Shown: piece by piece, positions 1-8,095 of the stretch | Numbering within the stretch: the first letter of the stretch is position 1 | Layout: each line of letters begins with the position of its first letter | Source: Streptomyces sp. CBMA29 | GTDB taxonomy: Bacteria > Actinomycetota > Actinomycetes > Streptomycetales > Streptomycetaceae | Assembly (NCBI RefSeq): GCF_014596445.1 | Contig: NZ_MECL01000018.1 | Span: 1 to 38,439 of the forward strand | Direction: 5' to 3' | Length of the DNA stretch: 38,439 bases | The notes under the pieces: model-generated | Seen by the model: only the letters and a program-made list of their open reading frames with translations | Told to the model about the DNA's origin: nothing | The model's database searches: none | Program-made: the position numbers and the translations under genes

Positions 1-2
1 AC

Positions 3-215
3 GCGCCGCCGGGCCGGACGGGGCGGCGCGCCGCCATCGGCGGGCCGGGCGTACGGACCGGGAGGCGGGCCTACGACGCCCGGCTCGGGCGCCGGGCCCT
101 TCGCGGCCGGGTGCTCGCGTTCCTCGTCCACTTCCTCGTGCACTTCCGCGTCCCCTTCCCGGTCCGCCGGGCGCTGGGGCGCGGCTCGGCTCCGTCAGGA
201 CGATCCTGCGCGTGA
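3..215 (+). CDS. Possible 3' end of an unidentified gene
   Basis: A reading frame is open from the window edge to a TGA at 213-215. Nearly every codon up to about position 180 ends in G or C, as in the real genes here. The last part of the product has a hydrophobic stretch (VLAFLVHFLVHF). Other frames are also open because the DNA is so GC-rich, and I recognise no family. It may equally be noncoding. It would converge with nadE. Confidence 0.2.
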   Translation, partial: APPGRTGRRAAIGGPGVRTGRRAYDARLGRRALRGRVLAFLVHFLVHFRVPFPVRRALGRGSAPSGRSCA

Positions 216-270
216 TCCGGCCGCCCGCGGCTCCGGCGCGCCGAACGCGGCGGTCACCGGGCGGTGTTGG

Positions 271-2031
271 TCAACCCTGCTCACCCTCGCGCCAGCGGTT
301 GGTGATCGGCAGCCGGCGGTCCTTGCCGAAGCCCTTCGCGGAGATCTTCGTGCCCGGCGGGTACTGCCGCCGCTTGTACTCGGCGGTGTCGGTCAGCTTG
401 AGGATGCGCGTCACCAGCTCGGCGTCGAAGCCCGCCGCGATGATCGCCTCGCGGCCCTGGTCCCGGTCGACGTACATCTCCAGGACCCGGTCGAGGACGT
501 CGTAGTCCGGCAGCGAGTCGGTGTCGACCTGGCCGGGGCGCAGTTCGGCGCTCGGCGGCTTCGCGATCGAGTTCTCCGGGATCGGCGGGGTCTCGCCGCG
601 CGCCTCGGCGTCGGCGTTGCGCCAGCGCGCCAGCCGGAAGACGGTCGTCTTGTAGACGTCCTTGATCGGGCCGTACGCGCCGACCGAGTCGCCGTACAGC
701 GTCGAGTAGCCCACCGCCAGCTCGCTCTTGTTGCCCGGCGCGAGCACGATCTGGCCCTCCTGGTTGGAGATCCCCATCAGTGTGACGCCGCGCAGCCGCG
801 ACTGGAGATTCTCCTCAGCGAGGCCGGTCAGCGACAGCGACGCCATGTAGGCGTCGAACATCGGGGCGATCGACACCGTACGGAGATTGAGGCCGGTCCT
901 GCGGGCCAGCTCCGCCGCGTCGCCCTTGGAGTGGTCCGAGGAGTACGCCGACGGCATCGAGACGCCGTACACGTTCGCCGCGCCGATCGCGTCGACCGCG
1001 ACGGCGGCCACCAGGGCCGAGTCGATGCCGCCGGACAGACCGATCAGCACCGAGCGGAAGCCGTTCTTCTCGACGTACGCGCGCAGGCCGGTGACCAGCG
1101 CGCCGTAGATCTCGGCGTCGTCGGTCAGCCGCTCGGCCTCGCCGCCGGTGAACTCCGCCGGATACGGCTCGACCGGCGTCTCGCAGAGCGTCACATGGCG
1201 GATCTCCAGGCCGTCGGCCACCCGCCCCGACGGCGCCCGCGCGGGCGCGGCGGGCAGGTCGAGGTCGAGCAGCACGCACTCCTCGGCGAACTGCGGGGCC
1301 CGCGCGATCACCTCGCCGTCCTCGCCTACCACGATGGTGTCACCGTCGAAGACCAGCTCGTCCTGGCCGCCGACCATCGCCAGATACGCCAGCGTGCAGC
1401 CCGCCTCCCGCGCGCGCCTGCGCACCAGGTCCAGGCGCGTGTCGTCCTTGTCCCGCTCGTACGGCGACGCGTTGACCGACAGCAGCAGACCGGCGCCGGC
1501 CGCGCGGGCCGCCGGGACCCGCCCGCCGTCCTGCCACAGGTCCTCGCAGATCGCCAGCGCCACGTCCACGCCGCGCACCCGGATCACCGGCATGGTGTCG
1601 CCCGGCACGAAGTACCGGAACTCGTCGAAGACCCCGTAGTTGGGCAGGTGGTGCTTGGCGAAGCGCAGCGCCACCTCGCCGCCGTACAGCACCGCCGCGC
1701 AGTTCTGCGGCGCCCCCGCGGGCTGCCCGAACCTCGGCCGCGCGCTCTCGCTGCGGCCCAGATACCCCACGACCACCGGCAGCTCGCCGAGCCCCTCGTC
1801 CGCCAGCCGCTTCGCCAGCGCCACCAGGGCCGCGCGGCTCGCGTCCACGAACGAGGCGCGCAGCGCCAGATCCTCCACCGGGTATCCGGTGAGCATCATC
1901 TCGGGAAACGCCGCCAAGTGCGCTCCGCGCGCGGACGCGTGGTGTGCCCAGCGCACGACGGTCTCGGTGTTCCCGGCGATGTCGCCGACGCGGGAGTCGA
2001 TCTGATTCAGAGCGAGGCGTAGTTGAGGCAT
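271..2031 (-). CDS. nadE: NAD+ synthase, glutamine-hydrolysing
   Basis: Cytoplasmic last step of NAD biosynthesis: nicotinate adenine dinucleotide, ATP and glutamine give NAD+. The 586-residue protein has the two domains of the long, glutamine-dependent form. The N-terminal nitrilase-type glutaminase shows its Glu-Lys-Cys triad at about E44, K126 and C162 (in AICEDLWQDGG). The C-terminal synthetase carries the ATP-pyrophosphatase loop SGGIDS at 333-338 and a later PPIPENSIAKPPSAEL segment typical of the family. The length is normal. The ATG at 2031 is chosen because the nitrilase fold begins at once (MPQLRLALNQID). There is no well-spaced Shine-Dalgarno sequence, but a good -10 hexamer ends 7 bases upstream, so the mRNA may be leaderless. 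It is transcribed alone; the downstream neighbour lies outside the window. Confidence 0.96.
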   Translation of the reverse strand: MPQLRLALNQIDSRVGDIAGNTETVVRWAHHASARGAHLAAFPEMMLTGYPVEDLALRASFVDASRAALVALAKRLADEGLGELPVVVGYLGRSESARPRFGQPAGAPQNCAAVLYGGEVALRFAKHHLPNYGVFDEFRYFVPGDTMPVIRVRGVDVALAICEDLWQDGGRVPAARAAGAGLLLSVNASPYERDKDDTRLDLVRRRAREAGCTLAYLAMVGGQDELVFDGDTIVVGEDGEVIARAPQFAEECVLLDLDLPAAPARAPSGRVADGLEIRHVTLCETPVEPYPAEFTGGEAERLTDDAEIYGALVTGLRAYVEKNGFRSVLIGLSGGIDSALVAAVAVDAIGAANVYGVSMPSAYSSDHSKGDAAELARRTGLNLRTVSIAPMFDAYMASLSLTGLAEENLQSRLRGVTLMGISNQEGQIVLAPGNKSELAVGYSTLYGDSVGAYGPIKDVYKTTVFRLARWRNADAEARGETPPIPENSIAKPPSAELRPGQVDTDSLPDYDVLDRVLEMYVDRDQGREAIIAAGFDAELVTRILKLTDTAEYKRRQYPPGTKISAKGFGKDRRLPITNRWREGEQG

Positions 2032-2037
2032 GGCCTC

Positions 2038-2043
2038 ATCCTA
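2038..2043 (-). promoter_or_regulatory. Candidate -10 box of nadE, possibly leaderless
   Basis: On the minus strand TAGGAT (2043 to 2038) fits the Streptomyces TAGRRT -10 pattern. A start site 7 bases downstream would fall on the A of the nadE ATG (2031). The -35 region is poor. A GAGG sits only 2 bases before the ATG, too close for normal ribosome binding. Confidence 0.35.
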
Positions 2044-2093
2044 ATCGTCAATGCGACGAGATGTCGCCCGGGGCGCCCTTGCCCAGGGGGTCA

Positions 2094-2261
2094 GCCCCGA
2101 AGGGGCGCTGGGGGCGGAACTGCGCGCTCAGCCACCGTGCTCCCGCAGGTCACCACCGGCCCCGGCGGGGCAGATCGGTTGTCTCCGGGCCACCGGCCCG
2201 TTGGTGGCTGGTCGCGCAGTTCCTCCCCCAGCTACCGCTGGGAGGTGCCCCCAGCGCCCCT
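2094..2261. repeat. Long palindromic intergenic repeat
   Basis: The arm 2101-2115 (AGGGGCGCTGGGGGC) is exactly complementary to 2247-2261. Next to it, GGAACTGCGCG (2116-2126) and CAGCCACC (2129-2136) pair with CGCGCAGTTCC (2213-2223) and GGTGGCTG (2203-2210). The right arm is interrupted by a 23-base insert (2224-2246) that forms its own small hairpin (CCAGC-TACC-GCTGG). A tight hairpin GCCCC-GAA-GGGGC precedes the left arm (2094-2106). The core resembles the AGGGGCGCGGGGAACTGCGCG repeats scattered between genes in many Streptomyces genomes (from memory). It fills the gap between nadE and the GH13 gene and could act as a terminator of the operon ending at 2290, or be a MITE-like element. Confidence 0.7.
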
Positions 2262-2289
2262 GAAAACAGGCCCTTCGCAAGCGCAGCGT

Positions 2290-3954
2290 CTAGCGGCGCA
2301 GCCAGACGGCGGTGTCGGCGGGGATGCGGCCGTCGAGGAGGGGCCCGCTGGTGAGCAGCAGCTCACTGTGCGCGGGCAGCTCCGCAGGAGCGCCGGCCAG
2401 GTTGACGACGCAGACGAACGCGTCGGTGCGGCTGAAGGCGAGGACGCCCGGGTCGGAGTCGAGCCAGTGCATGGGGCCGTCGCCCAGACCGGCCTCGGCG
2501 CTGCGTATCCGCAGCGCCGCCCGGTACAGCGAGAGCATCGACGCGGGGTCGGCGGACTGGATCTCGGCGGTGCGCCCGGCCCAGTCGGCCGGCTGCGGAA
2601 GCCACGGCTCGGCCGCGCCCTCGGGGCTGAAGCCGAACGGCGAGGAGTCGCCGGACCAGGGCAGCGGCACGCGGCAGCCGTCCCGGCCGGGGTCGGTGCC
2701 GCCGGACCGCAGGTACATCGGGTCCTGGAGCTTGGCCGCCGGAATGTCCTCGACCTCGGGCAGCCCCAGCTCCTCGCCCTGGTAGAGGTAGACGGATCCG
2801 GGCAGCGCCAGGGTCAGCAGCGCGGCGGCCCGCGCCCTGCGGGTGCCCAGCTCCAGGTCGGTGGCGATCCCGAACGCCTTGGTGGCGAAGTCGAAGCCGG
2901 TGTCGGCCCGCCCGTAGCGGGTGACCGTACGCGTCACGTCGTGGTTGCACAGCACCCACGTGGCGGGCGCGCCCACCGGCTCGTGCGCGGCCAGCGTCGT
3001 CTCGATGGACTTGCGGAGCTGCTCCGGCGCCCAGGGGCAGGCGAGGAAGTCGAAGTTGAACGCGGTGTGCATCTCGTCCGGCCGCAGGTAGTACGCGAAA
3101 CGCACCGCGTCCGGCAGCCACACCTCGCCGACCAGGATCCGCGTGTCGGGGGCGCCTCCCGGCCGCAGGCTCGGGGAGTATCCGTCGGCGATCCGCCGCC
3201 AGCCGCGGTAGATCTCGTGCAGGTCGTCCCGGTCGATGTACGGGTGCGGGGCGGCCGGGTCGCTGCTCAGGTCGGGCAGCTCCGGGTCCTTGGCGACCAT
3301 CGCGGCGGAGTCGATCCGTACGCCGCCCGCGCCGCGGTCGAACCAGAACCGCAGGATGTCCTCGTGCTCGGCCCGGACGTCCGGGTGGTTCCAGTTGAGG
3401 TCGGGCTGCTCGGAGTCGAAGAGGTTCAGGAACCAGTCGCCGGGCGTGCCGTCCGGGTCGGTCGTCCTCGTCCAGGCCGGGCCGCCGAACTGCGAAGGCC
3501 AGTTGTTGGGCGGCAGTTCGCCGTCGTCACCGCGGCCGGGGCGGAACCAGAAGCGGTCGCGCGCGGGCGATCCCGGACCGGCCGTCAGCGCCTCGCGGAA
3601 CCACGGGTGGGCCGCCGATATGTGGTTCGGCACGATGTCGATGATCGTCCTGATGCCCAGCGCCAGGCCCTCGGAGATCAGCTTCTCGGCCTCGGCGAGC
3701 GTGCCGAAGACCGGGTCGATGTCCCGGTAGTCGGCCACGTCGTATCCGCCGTCGGCCATCGGCGACGGGTACCAGGGGTTGAACCAGAGGGCGTTGACGC
3801 CCAGCTCGGCCAGGTAGGGCAGCCGGGAACGCACCCCGGCGAGGTCTCCGGTGCCGTCGCCGTTGCTGTCGGCGAAGCTCCGCGGATAGACCTGGTAGAT
3901 GACCGCGCCGCGCCACCAGTTCTCGTCGGCCTCGGGCTGAGGGGTGTCTGCCAC
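2290..3954 (-). CDS. GH13 alpha-glucosidase (oligo-alpha-glucosidase, AglA-like)
   Basis: Cytoplasmic hydrolase releasing glucose from imported alpha-linked oligosaccharides. The 554-residue protein has the GH13 TIM-barrel motifs in order: YQVYPRSF near 20; region I DIVPNH (106-111); region II GVRIDSAA with nucleophile D215; region III ILVGEVWL with acid/base E277; region IV LCNHDVTR with D339. There is no signal peptide. The GTG at 3954 follows a GAAAGGA ribosome site and places WWRGAVIYQVYPRSF close to the N-terminus, as in oligo-1,6-glucosidases and AglA. It is the last gene of a binding protein-permease-permease-glucosidase run, the order of malEFG-aglA in S. coelicolor. The substrate linkage cannot be read from the sequence. 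The neighbouring GH87 enzyme suggests alpha-1,3 (nigero-)oligosaccharides as well as maltodextrins. Confidence 0.92.
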   Translation of the reverse strand: MADTPQPEADENWWRGAVIYQVYPRSFADSNGDGTGDLAGVRSRLPYLAELGVNALWFNPWYPSPMADGGYDVADYRDIDPVFGTLAEAEKLISEGLALGIRTIIDIVPNHISAAHPWFREALTAGPGSPARDRFWFRPGRGDDGELPPNNWPSQFGGPAWTRTTDPDGTPGDWFLNLFDSEQPDLNWNHPDVRAEHEDILRFWFDRGAGGVRIDSAAMVAKDPELPDLSSDPAAPHPYIDRDDLHEIYRGWRRIADGYSPSLRPGGAPDTRILVGEVWLPDAVRFAYYLRPDEMHTAFNFDFLACPWAPEQLRKSIETTLAAHEPVGAPATWVLCNHDVTRTVTRYGRADTGFDFATKAFGIATDLELGTRRARAAALLTLALPGSVYLYQGEELGLPEVEDIPAAKLQDPMYLRSGGTDPGRDGCRVPLPWSGDSSPFGFSPEGAAEPWLPQPADWAGRTAEIQSADPASMLSLYRAALRIRSAEAGLGDGPMHWLDSDPGVLAFSRTDAFVCVVNLAGAPAELPAHSELLLTSGPLLDGRIPADTAVWLRR

Positions 3955-3980
3955 GTCAACGTCCTTTCGGGCAGGTGGGA

Positions 3981-4006
3981 CCCCGCCGCCGGCCCCGGAG
4001 GCGGGG
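3981..4006. terminator. Hairpin between permease and glucosidase genes
   Basis: CCCCGCC (3981-3987) pairs with GGCGGGG (4000-4006) across a 12-base loop in the 123-base gap before the GH13 gene. There is no U-tract. It may act as an attenuator or RNA-stabilising stem inside the operon rather than a full stop. Confidence 0.35.
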
Positions 4007-4077
4007 ATGTGGGCATAGAGGCCGGCGGCGGAGTGCTTGGGGGTGCGTTACGGAGGGCTTGCGGTCCGGGTGACCCG

Positions 4078-4968
4078 TCAGCCCTTGAGGCTGCCCGCGG
4101 TCAGGCCGGACATGATGTTGCGCTGGAAGAGCAGGAAGATCAGCAGGGTCGGCACCGCGGAGATGGCCAGCGCGGCGATCAGCACGTTCTGCGGTACGCC
4201 CTGCGAGAGCGAGTTGATGCCGATGTTGATCGGCTGGTTCTTCGGGTCGGGCTCCACCAGCATCGGCCAGAGGAAGTCCTTCCAGACGTTGACCACCGCG
4301 AAGATCGATACGACGCCGAGGATCGGACGCGACATCGGCAGCACGATCGACCACAGCGTGCGCAGCGGCCCGGCGCCGTCGATCTTCGCCGCGGACATCA
4401 GATCCTCGGGAATCGAGTCGAAGAACCGCTTCAGCAGGAAGATGTTGAAGCCGTTGGCCACCGTGGGCAGCCAGATCGCCCACGGGGTGCCGATCAGGTT
4501 CACGTGCAGCAGCGGCAGGTCGAGGACCGTCATGTACTGCGGCACGATCAGCACCGCCGCCGGGATCATCAGCGTGGCGAGCATCATGCCGAGGATCACA
4601 TTGCCCAGCACCGGCCGGAGCTTGGAGATCGCGTACGCCGCCGCCACGTCGAAGACGAGTTGCAGCAGCAGCGCGCCGAACGCGTAATAGAAGGTGTTGA
4701 AGAGCAGCCGGGCGATCTTCAGCTCGCTCCACGCGTCCGAGTAGTTGCTCGCCCTCGGGTGTTTCGGGAAGAGCGTCGGCGGATTCGCCAGGACTTCCTG
4801 GGCCGACTTGAAACCGCCGGTCACCATCCAGTAGAGCGGGCCGAGGAACACCAGGGTGAAGACCAGGATGACCAGGCTCAGGACGGTCCAGTAGACGAAT
4901 TTCGCCCGCGGCCGGCTCAAAGCCGCCGACGAGATCAGGGTCCGGTTTTGCTGGGTGAACGCTGCCAT
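4078..4968 (-). CDS. Carbohydrate ABC permease, MalG type
   Basis: Second membrane subunit of the sugar importer encoded with the two genes upstream. The 296-residue protein has six predicted membrane segments, starting with FVYWTVLSLVILVFTLVFLGPLYWMV. It carries the cytoplasmic EAA loop (DLMSAAKIDGAGPLRTLWSIVLP) that docks the shared ATPase, and ends in the FQRNIMSGLTAGSLKG tail common to MalG-type permeases. The frame is open far upstream, but the ATG at 4968 (MAAFTQQNRT) is the start: it follows GGAAGAC and lies 14 bases after the stop of the MalF-type gene. No ATP-binding subunit is encoded nearby. In streptomycetes a remote MsiK-like ATPase usually serves such importers. Confidence 0.93.
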   Translation of the reverse strand: MAAFTQQNRTLISSAALSRPRAKFVYWTVLSLVILVFTLVFLGPLYWMVTGGFKSAQEVLANPPTLFPKHPRASNYSDAWSELKIARLLFNTFYYAFGALLLQLVFDVAAAYAISKLRPVLGNVILGMMLATLMIPAAVLIVPQYMTVLDLPLLHVNLIGTPWAIWLPTVANGFNIFLLKRFFDSIPEDLMSAAKIDGAGPLRTLWSIVLPMSRPILGVVSIFAVVNVWKDFLWPMLVEPDPKNQPINIGINSLSQGVPQNVLIAALAISAVPTLLIFLLFQRNIMSGLTAGSLKG

Positions 4969-4982
4969 GTCCGTCTTCCGTC

Positions 4983-5939
4983 CTAGTCGCTGTTCCGGCT
5001 CAGCCGCGCGTACACACCGGAGAATCCGGCCAGCACCAGCAGCAGGAAAAGGCCCAGCGCCGCGGCGCTTCCGAAATTGTTGTAGCGGAACGCGTACTGG
5101 TAGACCATGTACACGACCGTCGTGGTGGAGTTCTCCGGGCCGTTGCCGCCGGTCAGCAGATAGACGTTGGTGAACTCCTGCATGGTCGCCACGATCTGGA
5201 GCAGCAGCATGAGCGAGAGCACCATGCGGGTCTGCGGGATCGTGACGTGCCAGATCTTGCTGAACAGCCCGGCTCCGTCCAGGTCGGCGGCCTCGTACAG
5301 CTCGCCGGGGATGTTCTGGAGCGCGGCCAGATAGATCAGCGTGGCGCTTCCCATGCTCATCCAGGTGGCCGCGATCACCACCGAGATCATCGCCGTGTGC
5401 GACGAGTCCAGCCATGCGGAGGTCGGCAGGTGCAGGGTCTTCAGAATGTGGTTGAAGAGCCCGTACTCCGGGTTGTAGAAGTACTTGAACAGCAGCACAC
5501 CGGCGACCGGCGGAAGCATCACCGGCAGGTACACCAGAATGCGCAGGTACGCCTGTGCGTGCCGCAGCTCATTGAGCAGGATCGCCACGAAGAACGGCAC
5601 GATGAAGCCGATCACCAGCGCGTACACCGTGAATTGCAGGGTGTTGCGCCAGGCGGTCCAGAAATACGGGTCGTGGTAGACCTGCTTGAGATTGTCGAAG
5701 CCCACCCAGGTGGTGACACCGCGTTTGGTCTTCTGGAAGCTCATGATGAACTCGCGGACCATCGGGTACCACGAGAAGAACCCGAAGCAGAGGACCGCGC
5801 CGATCAGGAAGCCGTACGCCTGGACATTGTGCCGGACTTTACGGCTCAGGCCGGAAGGGCGCTGCGTTCCCTCGGGCTGACCAACGGGGCGCCCGGCGTG
5901 GCGCCTACTCGATTTCTCGGGGACGGTTGTCGCCGCCAT
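4983..5939 (-). CDS. Carbohydrate ABC permease, MalF type
   Basis: First membrane subunit of the alpha-glucoside importer. The 318-residue protein has a basic cytoplasmic N-terminus of about 40 residues. A first membrane helix (YGFLIGAVLCFGFFSWYPM) and further helices follow, with the EAA loop GELYEAADLDGAGLFSKIWHVTIP near the C-terminal third. The ATG at 5939 has GAGGAG six bases upstream. It follows the binding-protein gene after an 83-base gap that holds a very strong hairpin (5984-6013), so permease output is probably kept below that of the binding protein. Confidence 0.93.
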   Translation of the reverse strand: MAATTVPEKSSRRHAGRPVGQPEGTQRPSGLSRKVRHNVQAYGFLIGAVLCFGFFSWYPMVREFIMSFQKTKRGVTTWVGFDNLKQVYHDPYFWTAWRNTLQFTVYALVIGFIVPFFVAILLNELRHAQAYLRILVYLPVMLPPVAGVLLFKYFYNPEYGLFNHILKTLHLPTSAWLDSSHTAMISVVIAATWMSMGSATLIYLAALQNIPGELYEAADLDGAGLFSKIWHVTIPQTRMVLSLMLLLQIVATMQEFTNVYLLTGGNGPENSTTTVVYMVYQYAFRYNNFGSAAALGLFLLLVLAGFSGVYARLSRNSD

Positions 5940-5983
5940 GGGTGCTCCTCGACTGAAGTGATGCGTCGGGCCGGTACCGCTGA

Positions 5984-6013
5984 GCGGGGGCCGGTCGCCG
6001 GACCGGCCCCCGC
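5984..6013. terminator. Strong hairpin between binding-protein and permease genes
   Basis: GCGGGGGCCGGTC (5984-5996) and GACCGGCCCCCGC (6001-6013) form a perfect 13-bp stem with a 4-base loop, just after the binding-protein stop at 6023 and before the MalF-type start. It is well placed as a partial terminator or 3' RNA stabiliser giving excess binding protein, the role played by repeats between malE and malF in enteric bacteria. Confidence 0.75.
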
Positions 6014-6022
6014 GGGCTGTCG

Positions 6023-7435
6023 TTACTGAGAGGCGGCCAGGAGGCTGTTGACCTGGGACTCGGCAGTGGAGAGCAGCTTGGCGATGTCAGCGTTCTTGTT
6101 GGTCAGAACACCGGACATCACGGTGTCGAGCACGGTGTAGATCTTCTGGGCGTTCGGCGGCTCGGGCTTCACGGGCACCTGGGCGTCGACGTACGTCTTG
6201 AAGTTCTCGACCGGGACGGTCGCGTTCGCGGCCTTGGTGGAGTTGTCCTTGTCCTTCGACGCGCCGGTGAAGAAGAAGGGCTGCGGGAGACCGACGGGCA
6301 GGCCGTCCGTCTTGTTCCGCGGGTAGTTGAACTGGCCCTTCTCCAGGGTCAGGTACTTGAAGTTGATCCAGGCGATGCCGGCCTTGATCTGGTCCGGGGA
6401 GGACGACTTCTTGAACATGTAGTCGGCGCCGCCGAACAGCGAGGTCTTGCCGCCGGGGATCGGGGCCATGCCGAGGTCCTCGAACTTGGCCTTGTACTGC
6501 TGGACGACCAGCGGGATGTCGTCGGGAGCGCCGACATACATGCCGACGACGCTGGTACCCATCGCCTTCTGGACGTCGCCCCACTCCTTGCCCGGGGTGG
6601 CGGGCATGCTGTTGTCCGTCCAGCGCATGTCGTGCAGCGTGGTCAGCAGGGTCTTGGCGCTGTCGTCGTTGAACGTCGCCTTCTTGCCGTCCTCGGACAC
6701 CATGGTGCCGCCGAGGCCGTACAGCTCGGACGTGAAGTGCCAGCCGCCCTGGTTGCCGCCGGCGTTCTCGATGAAGCCGTGGACGCCCTTGCTGCCGAGC
6801 TTGTCCTCGATCTGCTTGGCGGCGGCGCGGACGCCTTCCCACGTGGTGGGCGGGTTGTTCGGGTCCAGACCGGCGTCCTTGAAGATCTTCCGGTTGTAGA
6901 TCAGGCCCATCTGGTAGTTCGAGGTGGGCAGACCGTACAGCTTGCCGCCGTCCTTGAGGACGTCGAGGACACCGGGGTCGATGTCCTTGAGGTTCGGGAC
7001 CGTCTTGTCGTTGACGTATTCCGTGATGTCGGCCGCCTGGCCGGCGTCCAGCACCTGCTGGAGGTCGGTCATGTACGTGTAGAACGTGTCGGTCTGGCTA
7101 CCGCCCTGGAGCTGGGCGGTGAACTTGGCCGGGTCCTCGCAGGGGAACGCGTCCTTGCTGTTGACCGTGACGTTCGGGTACGTCTTGTTGAACTCGGCGA
7201 CGTCGTCGATCCACTGCTGGCGCTCGGCCTTCTTCGTGGTCGGCGGCTCACAGTCGACCGTGATCGACACCTTGGTCTTTGGGTCCAAGGGGGTGCCTGC
7301 GCTGCTGGAGCTGCTGCTGGCCTTCGTTCCCGGGTCGTCCTTCTTGTCGTCGCTGCTGGAACACGCGGCAGCGGACAATCCGATGCCCGCGACCAGCGCG
7401 ACCGCCACCAGTCTGCGGTAGCCGATTCTGCTCAT
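6023..7435 (-). CDS. Sugar-binding lipoprotein of ABC importer (family 1 solute-binding protein)
   Basis: Extracellular, membrane-anchored receptor that captures oligosaccharides for the two permeases downstream. The 470-residue protein starts with a lipoprotein signal ending LSAAAC, with C25 as the lipidated residue. A Ser/Lys/Asp-rich linker follows, then a type-I binding-protein fold (KVSITVDCEPPTTKKAERQQW, later GGKLYGLPTSNYQMGLIYNRKIF). The ATG at 7435 has GGAAAGGG upstream; extending the frame to 7531 would spoil the signal peptide. The promoter at 7553-7581 overlaps a site shared with the GH87 promoter. Context resembles malE, but the mature sequence differs from the S. coelicolor MalE I remember, so a different alpha-glucan fragment as ligand is possible. 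Confidence 0.92.
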   Translation of the reverse strand: MSRIGYRRLVAVALVAGIGLSAAACSSSDDKKDDPGTKASSSSSSAGTPLDPKTKVSITVDCEPPTTKKAERQQWIDDVAEFNKTYPNVTVNSKDAFPCEDPAKFTAQLQGGSQTDTFYTYMTDLQQVLDAGQAADITEYVNDKTVPNLKDIDPGVLDVLKDGGKLYGLPTSNYQMGLIYNRKIFKDAGLDPNNPPTTWEGVRAAAKQIEDKLGSKGVHGFIENAGGNQGGWHFTSELYGLGGTMVSEDGKKATFNDDSAKTLLTTLHDMRWTDNSMPATPGKEWGDVQKAMGTSVVGMYVGAPDDIPLVVQQYKAKFEDLGMAPIPGGKTSLFGGADYMFKKSSSPDQIKAGIAWINFKYLTLEKGQFNYPRNKTDGLPVGLPQPFFFTGASKDKDNSTKAANATVPVENFKTYVDAQVPVKPEPPNAQKIYTVLDTVMSGVLTNKNADIAKLLSTAESQVNSLLAASQ

Positions 7436-7552
7436 GATCAAAACCCTTTCCCCTGAACCACTGCGCGTCGTTGGACTGCGATCTGGGACCCCCGCGGCAC
7501 ATGGTGCACGTGATGCTCGGCGCAGTTGCACGCCGCCGTTTCGGGTTGGCTC

Positions 7553-7581
7553 AACGTACTTAACCCGATAGATGTCCGCAA
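7553..7581 (-). promoter_or_regulatory. Promoter of the sugar ABC operon
   Basis: On the minus strand, -35 TTGCGG (7581-7576) and -10 TACGTT (7558-7553) are 17 bp apart, giving a leader of about 110 bases. The -35 box is the second TTGCG half-site of the putative repressor site at 7576-7603. Confidence 0.5.
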
Positions 7582-7603
7582 GATGTCGCGCGAATTTCGC
7601 AAA
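7576..7603 (-). promoter_or_regulatory. Operator, shared 28-bp element (copy 1)
   Basis: Read on the minus strand it begins TTTGCGAAAT, ends CGACATCTTGCGG, and has two TTGCG half-sites 21 bp apart (two helical turns). It matches 9194-9221 in front of the GH87 gene at 23 of 28 positions. It is the likely binding site of the adjacent MalR-like repressor, overlapping the -35 box. Confidence 0.7.
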
Positions 7604-7674
7604 GACACGACTTGGTTACGACGTCGGACGGCCCACAAGTGGAAGCGGGGTCACCTGCCGTGGGCTTGCGGACG

Positions 7675-7709
7675 GCCCGTGACGGCCCCTGCGCGGGGCC
7701 GTCACGGGC
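7675..7709. terminator. Perfect 15-bp hairpin terminator
   Basis: GCCCGTGACGGCCCC (7675-7689) and GGGGCCGTCACGGGC (7695-7709) pair without mismatch around the loop TGCGC. It lies downstream of the repressor gene and upstream of the binding-protein promoter, so it would insulate the ABC operon from repressor transcription. There is no U-run, as is usual in actinomycetes. Confidence 0.75.
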
Positions 7710-7905
7710 CGGGCCGAGGGGGTCGCCCGCGGACCCGAGGGAGTCGCCCGGTGGGCCCCAGGGGGCCGCGGGCCGCGAGCGGCGGGCCGCGGCTGGCCGG
7801 GGGCCGGGGGAGCGGATGGCGGGGCCGGGGCGGGAGCGCGGCTCTCCGCCTCCGGCGCCGCGGTGGCATGGCTGATCTCGGGCTGAGCTCGGGGGTGGGC
7901 TCAGC

Positions 7906-8073
7906 CGGGTCCGGCCCGAGACGGGCTCAGGCCAGGCCCTGGCTCGGGTCCGGGCTAGAGCCCTGGCCTTGGCCGGTCCGGACTCGGGCTCGGCTCTGGC
8001 TCCGGCCTGGGTCCCGGCTCCGGCCCCGCGCGGGTCCGGGCCGAGACGGGCTCAGGCCAGGCCCTGGGTCGGG
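7906..8073. repeat. 43-bp direct repeat pair downstream of repressor gene
   Basis: The copies at 7906-7948 and 8031-8073 agree at 41 of 43 positions and share CGAGACGGGCTCAGGCCAGG. They are 125 bp apart, with related GGCTC/CCTGG words in between. The tract is noncoding and GC-extreme; function unknown. Confidence 0.7.
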
Positions 8074-8095
8074 CCGGGTGGCTTGGGGGGCGGGG

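Larger units (their letters stand above)
7436..8095. other. 660-base noncoding stretch between binding-protein and repressor genes
   Basis: This interval holds the binding-protein promoter and operator (7553-7603), a perfect 15-bp hairpin (7675-7709) and a GC-extreme tract with a 43-bp direct repeat (7906-7948 and 8031-8073). Long open frames cross it only because stop codons are rare in such DNA. Their products are Arg/Gly/Pro-rich without domains, so I call no gene here. Confidence 0.6.

Noticed and set aside
2023..4986. A very long open frame (nearly 990 codons) on the plus strand opposite the GH13 and MalG-type genes
   Set aside because: The product is Arg/Gly/Val-rich with no domains, and the minus strand carries complete, conserved enzyme and permease sequences. 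It is a GC-bias shadow.
7710..8095. Possible CRISPR-like or iteron array
   Set aside because: Only two long copies and irregular short words are present; there is no regular repeat-spacer pattern and no cas or replication gene nearby.
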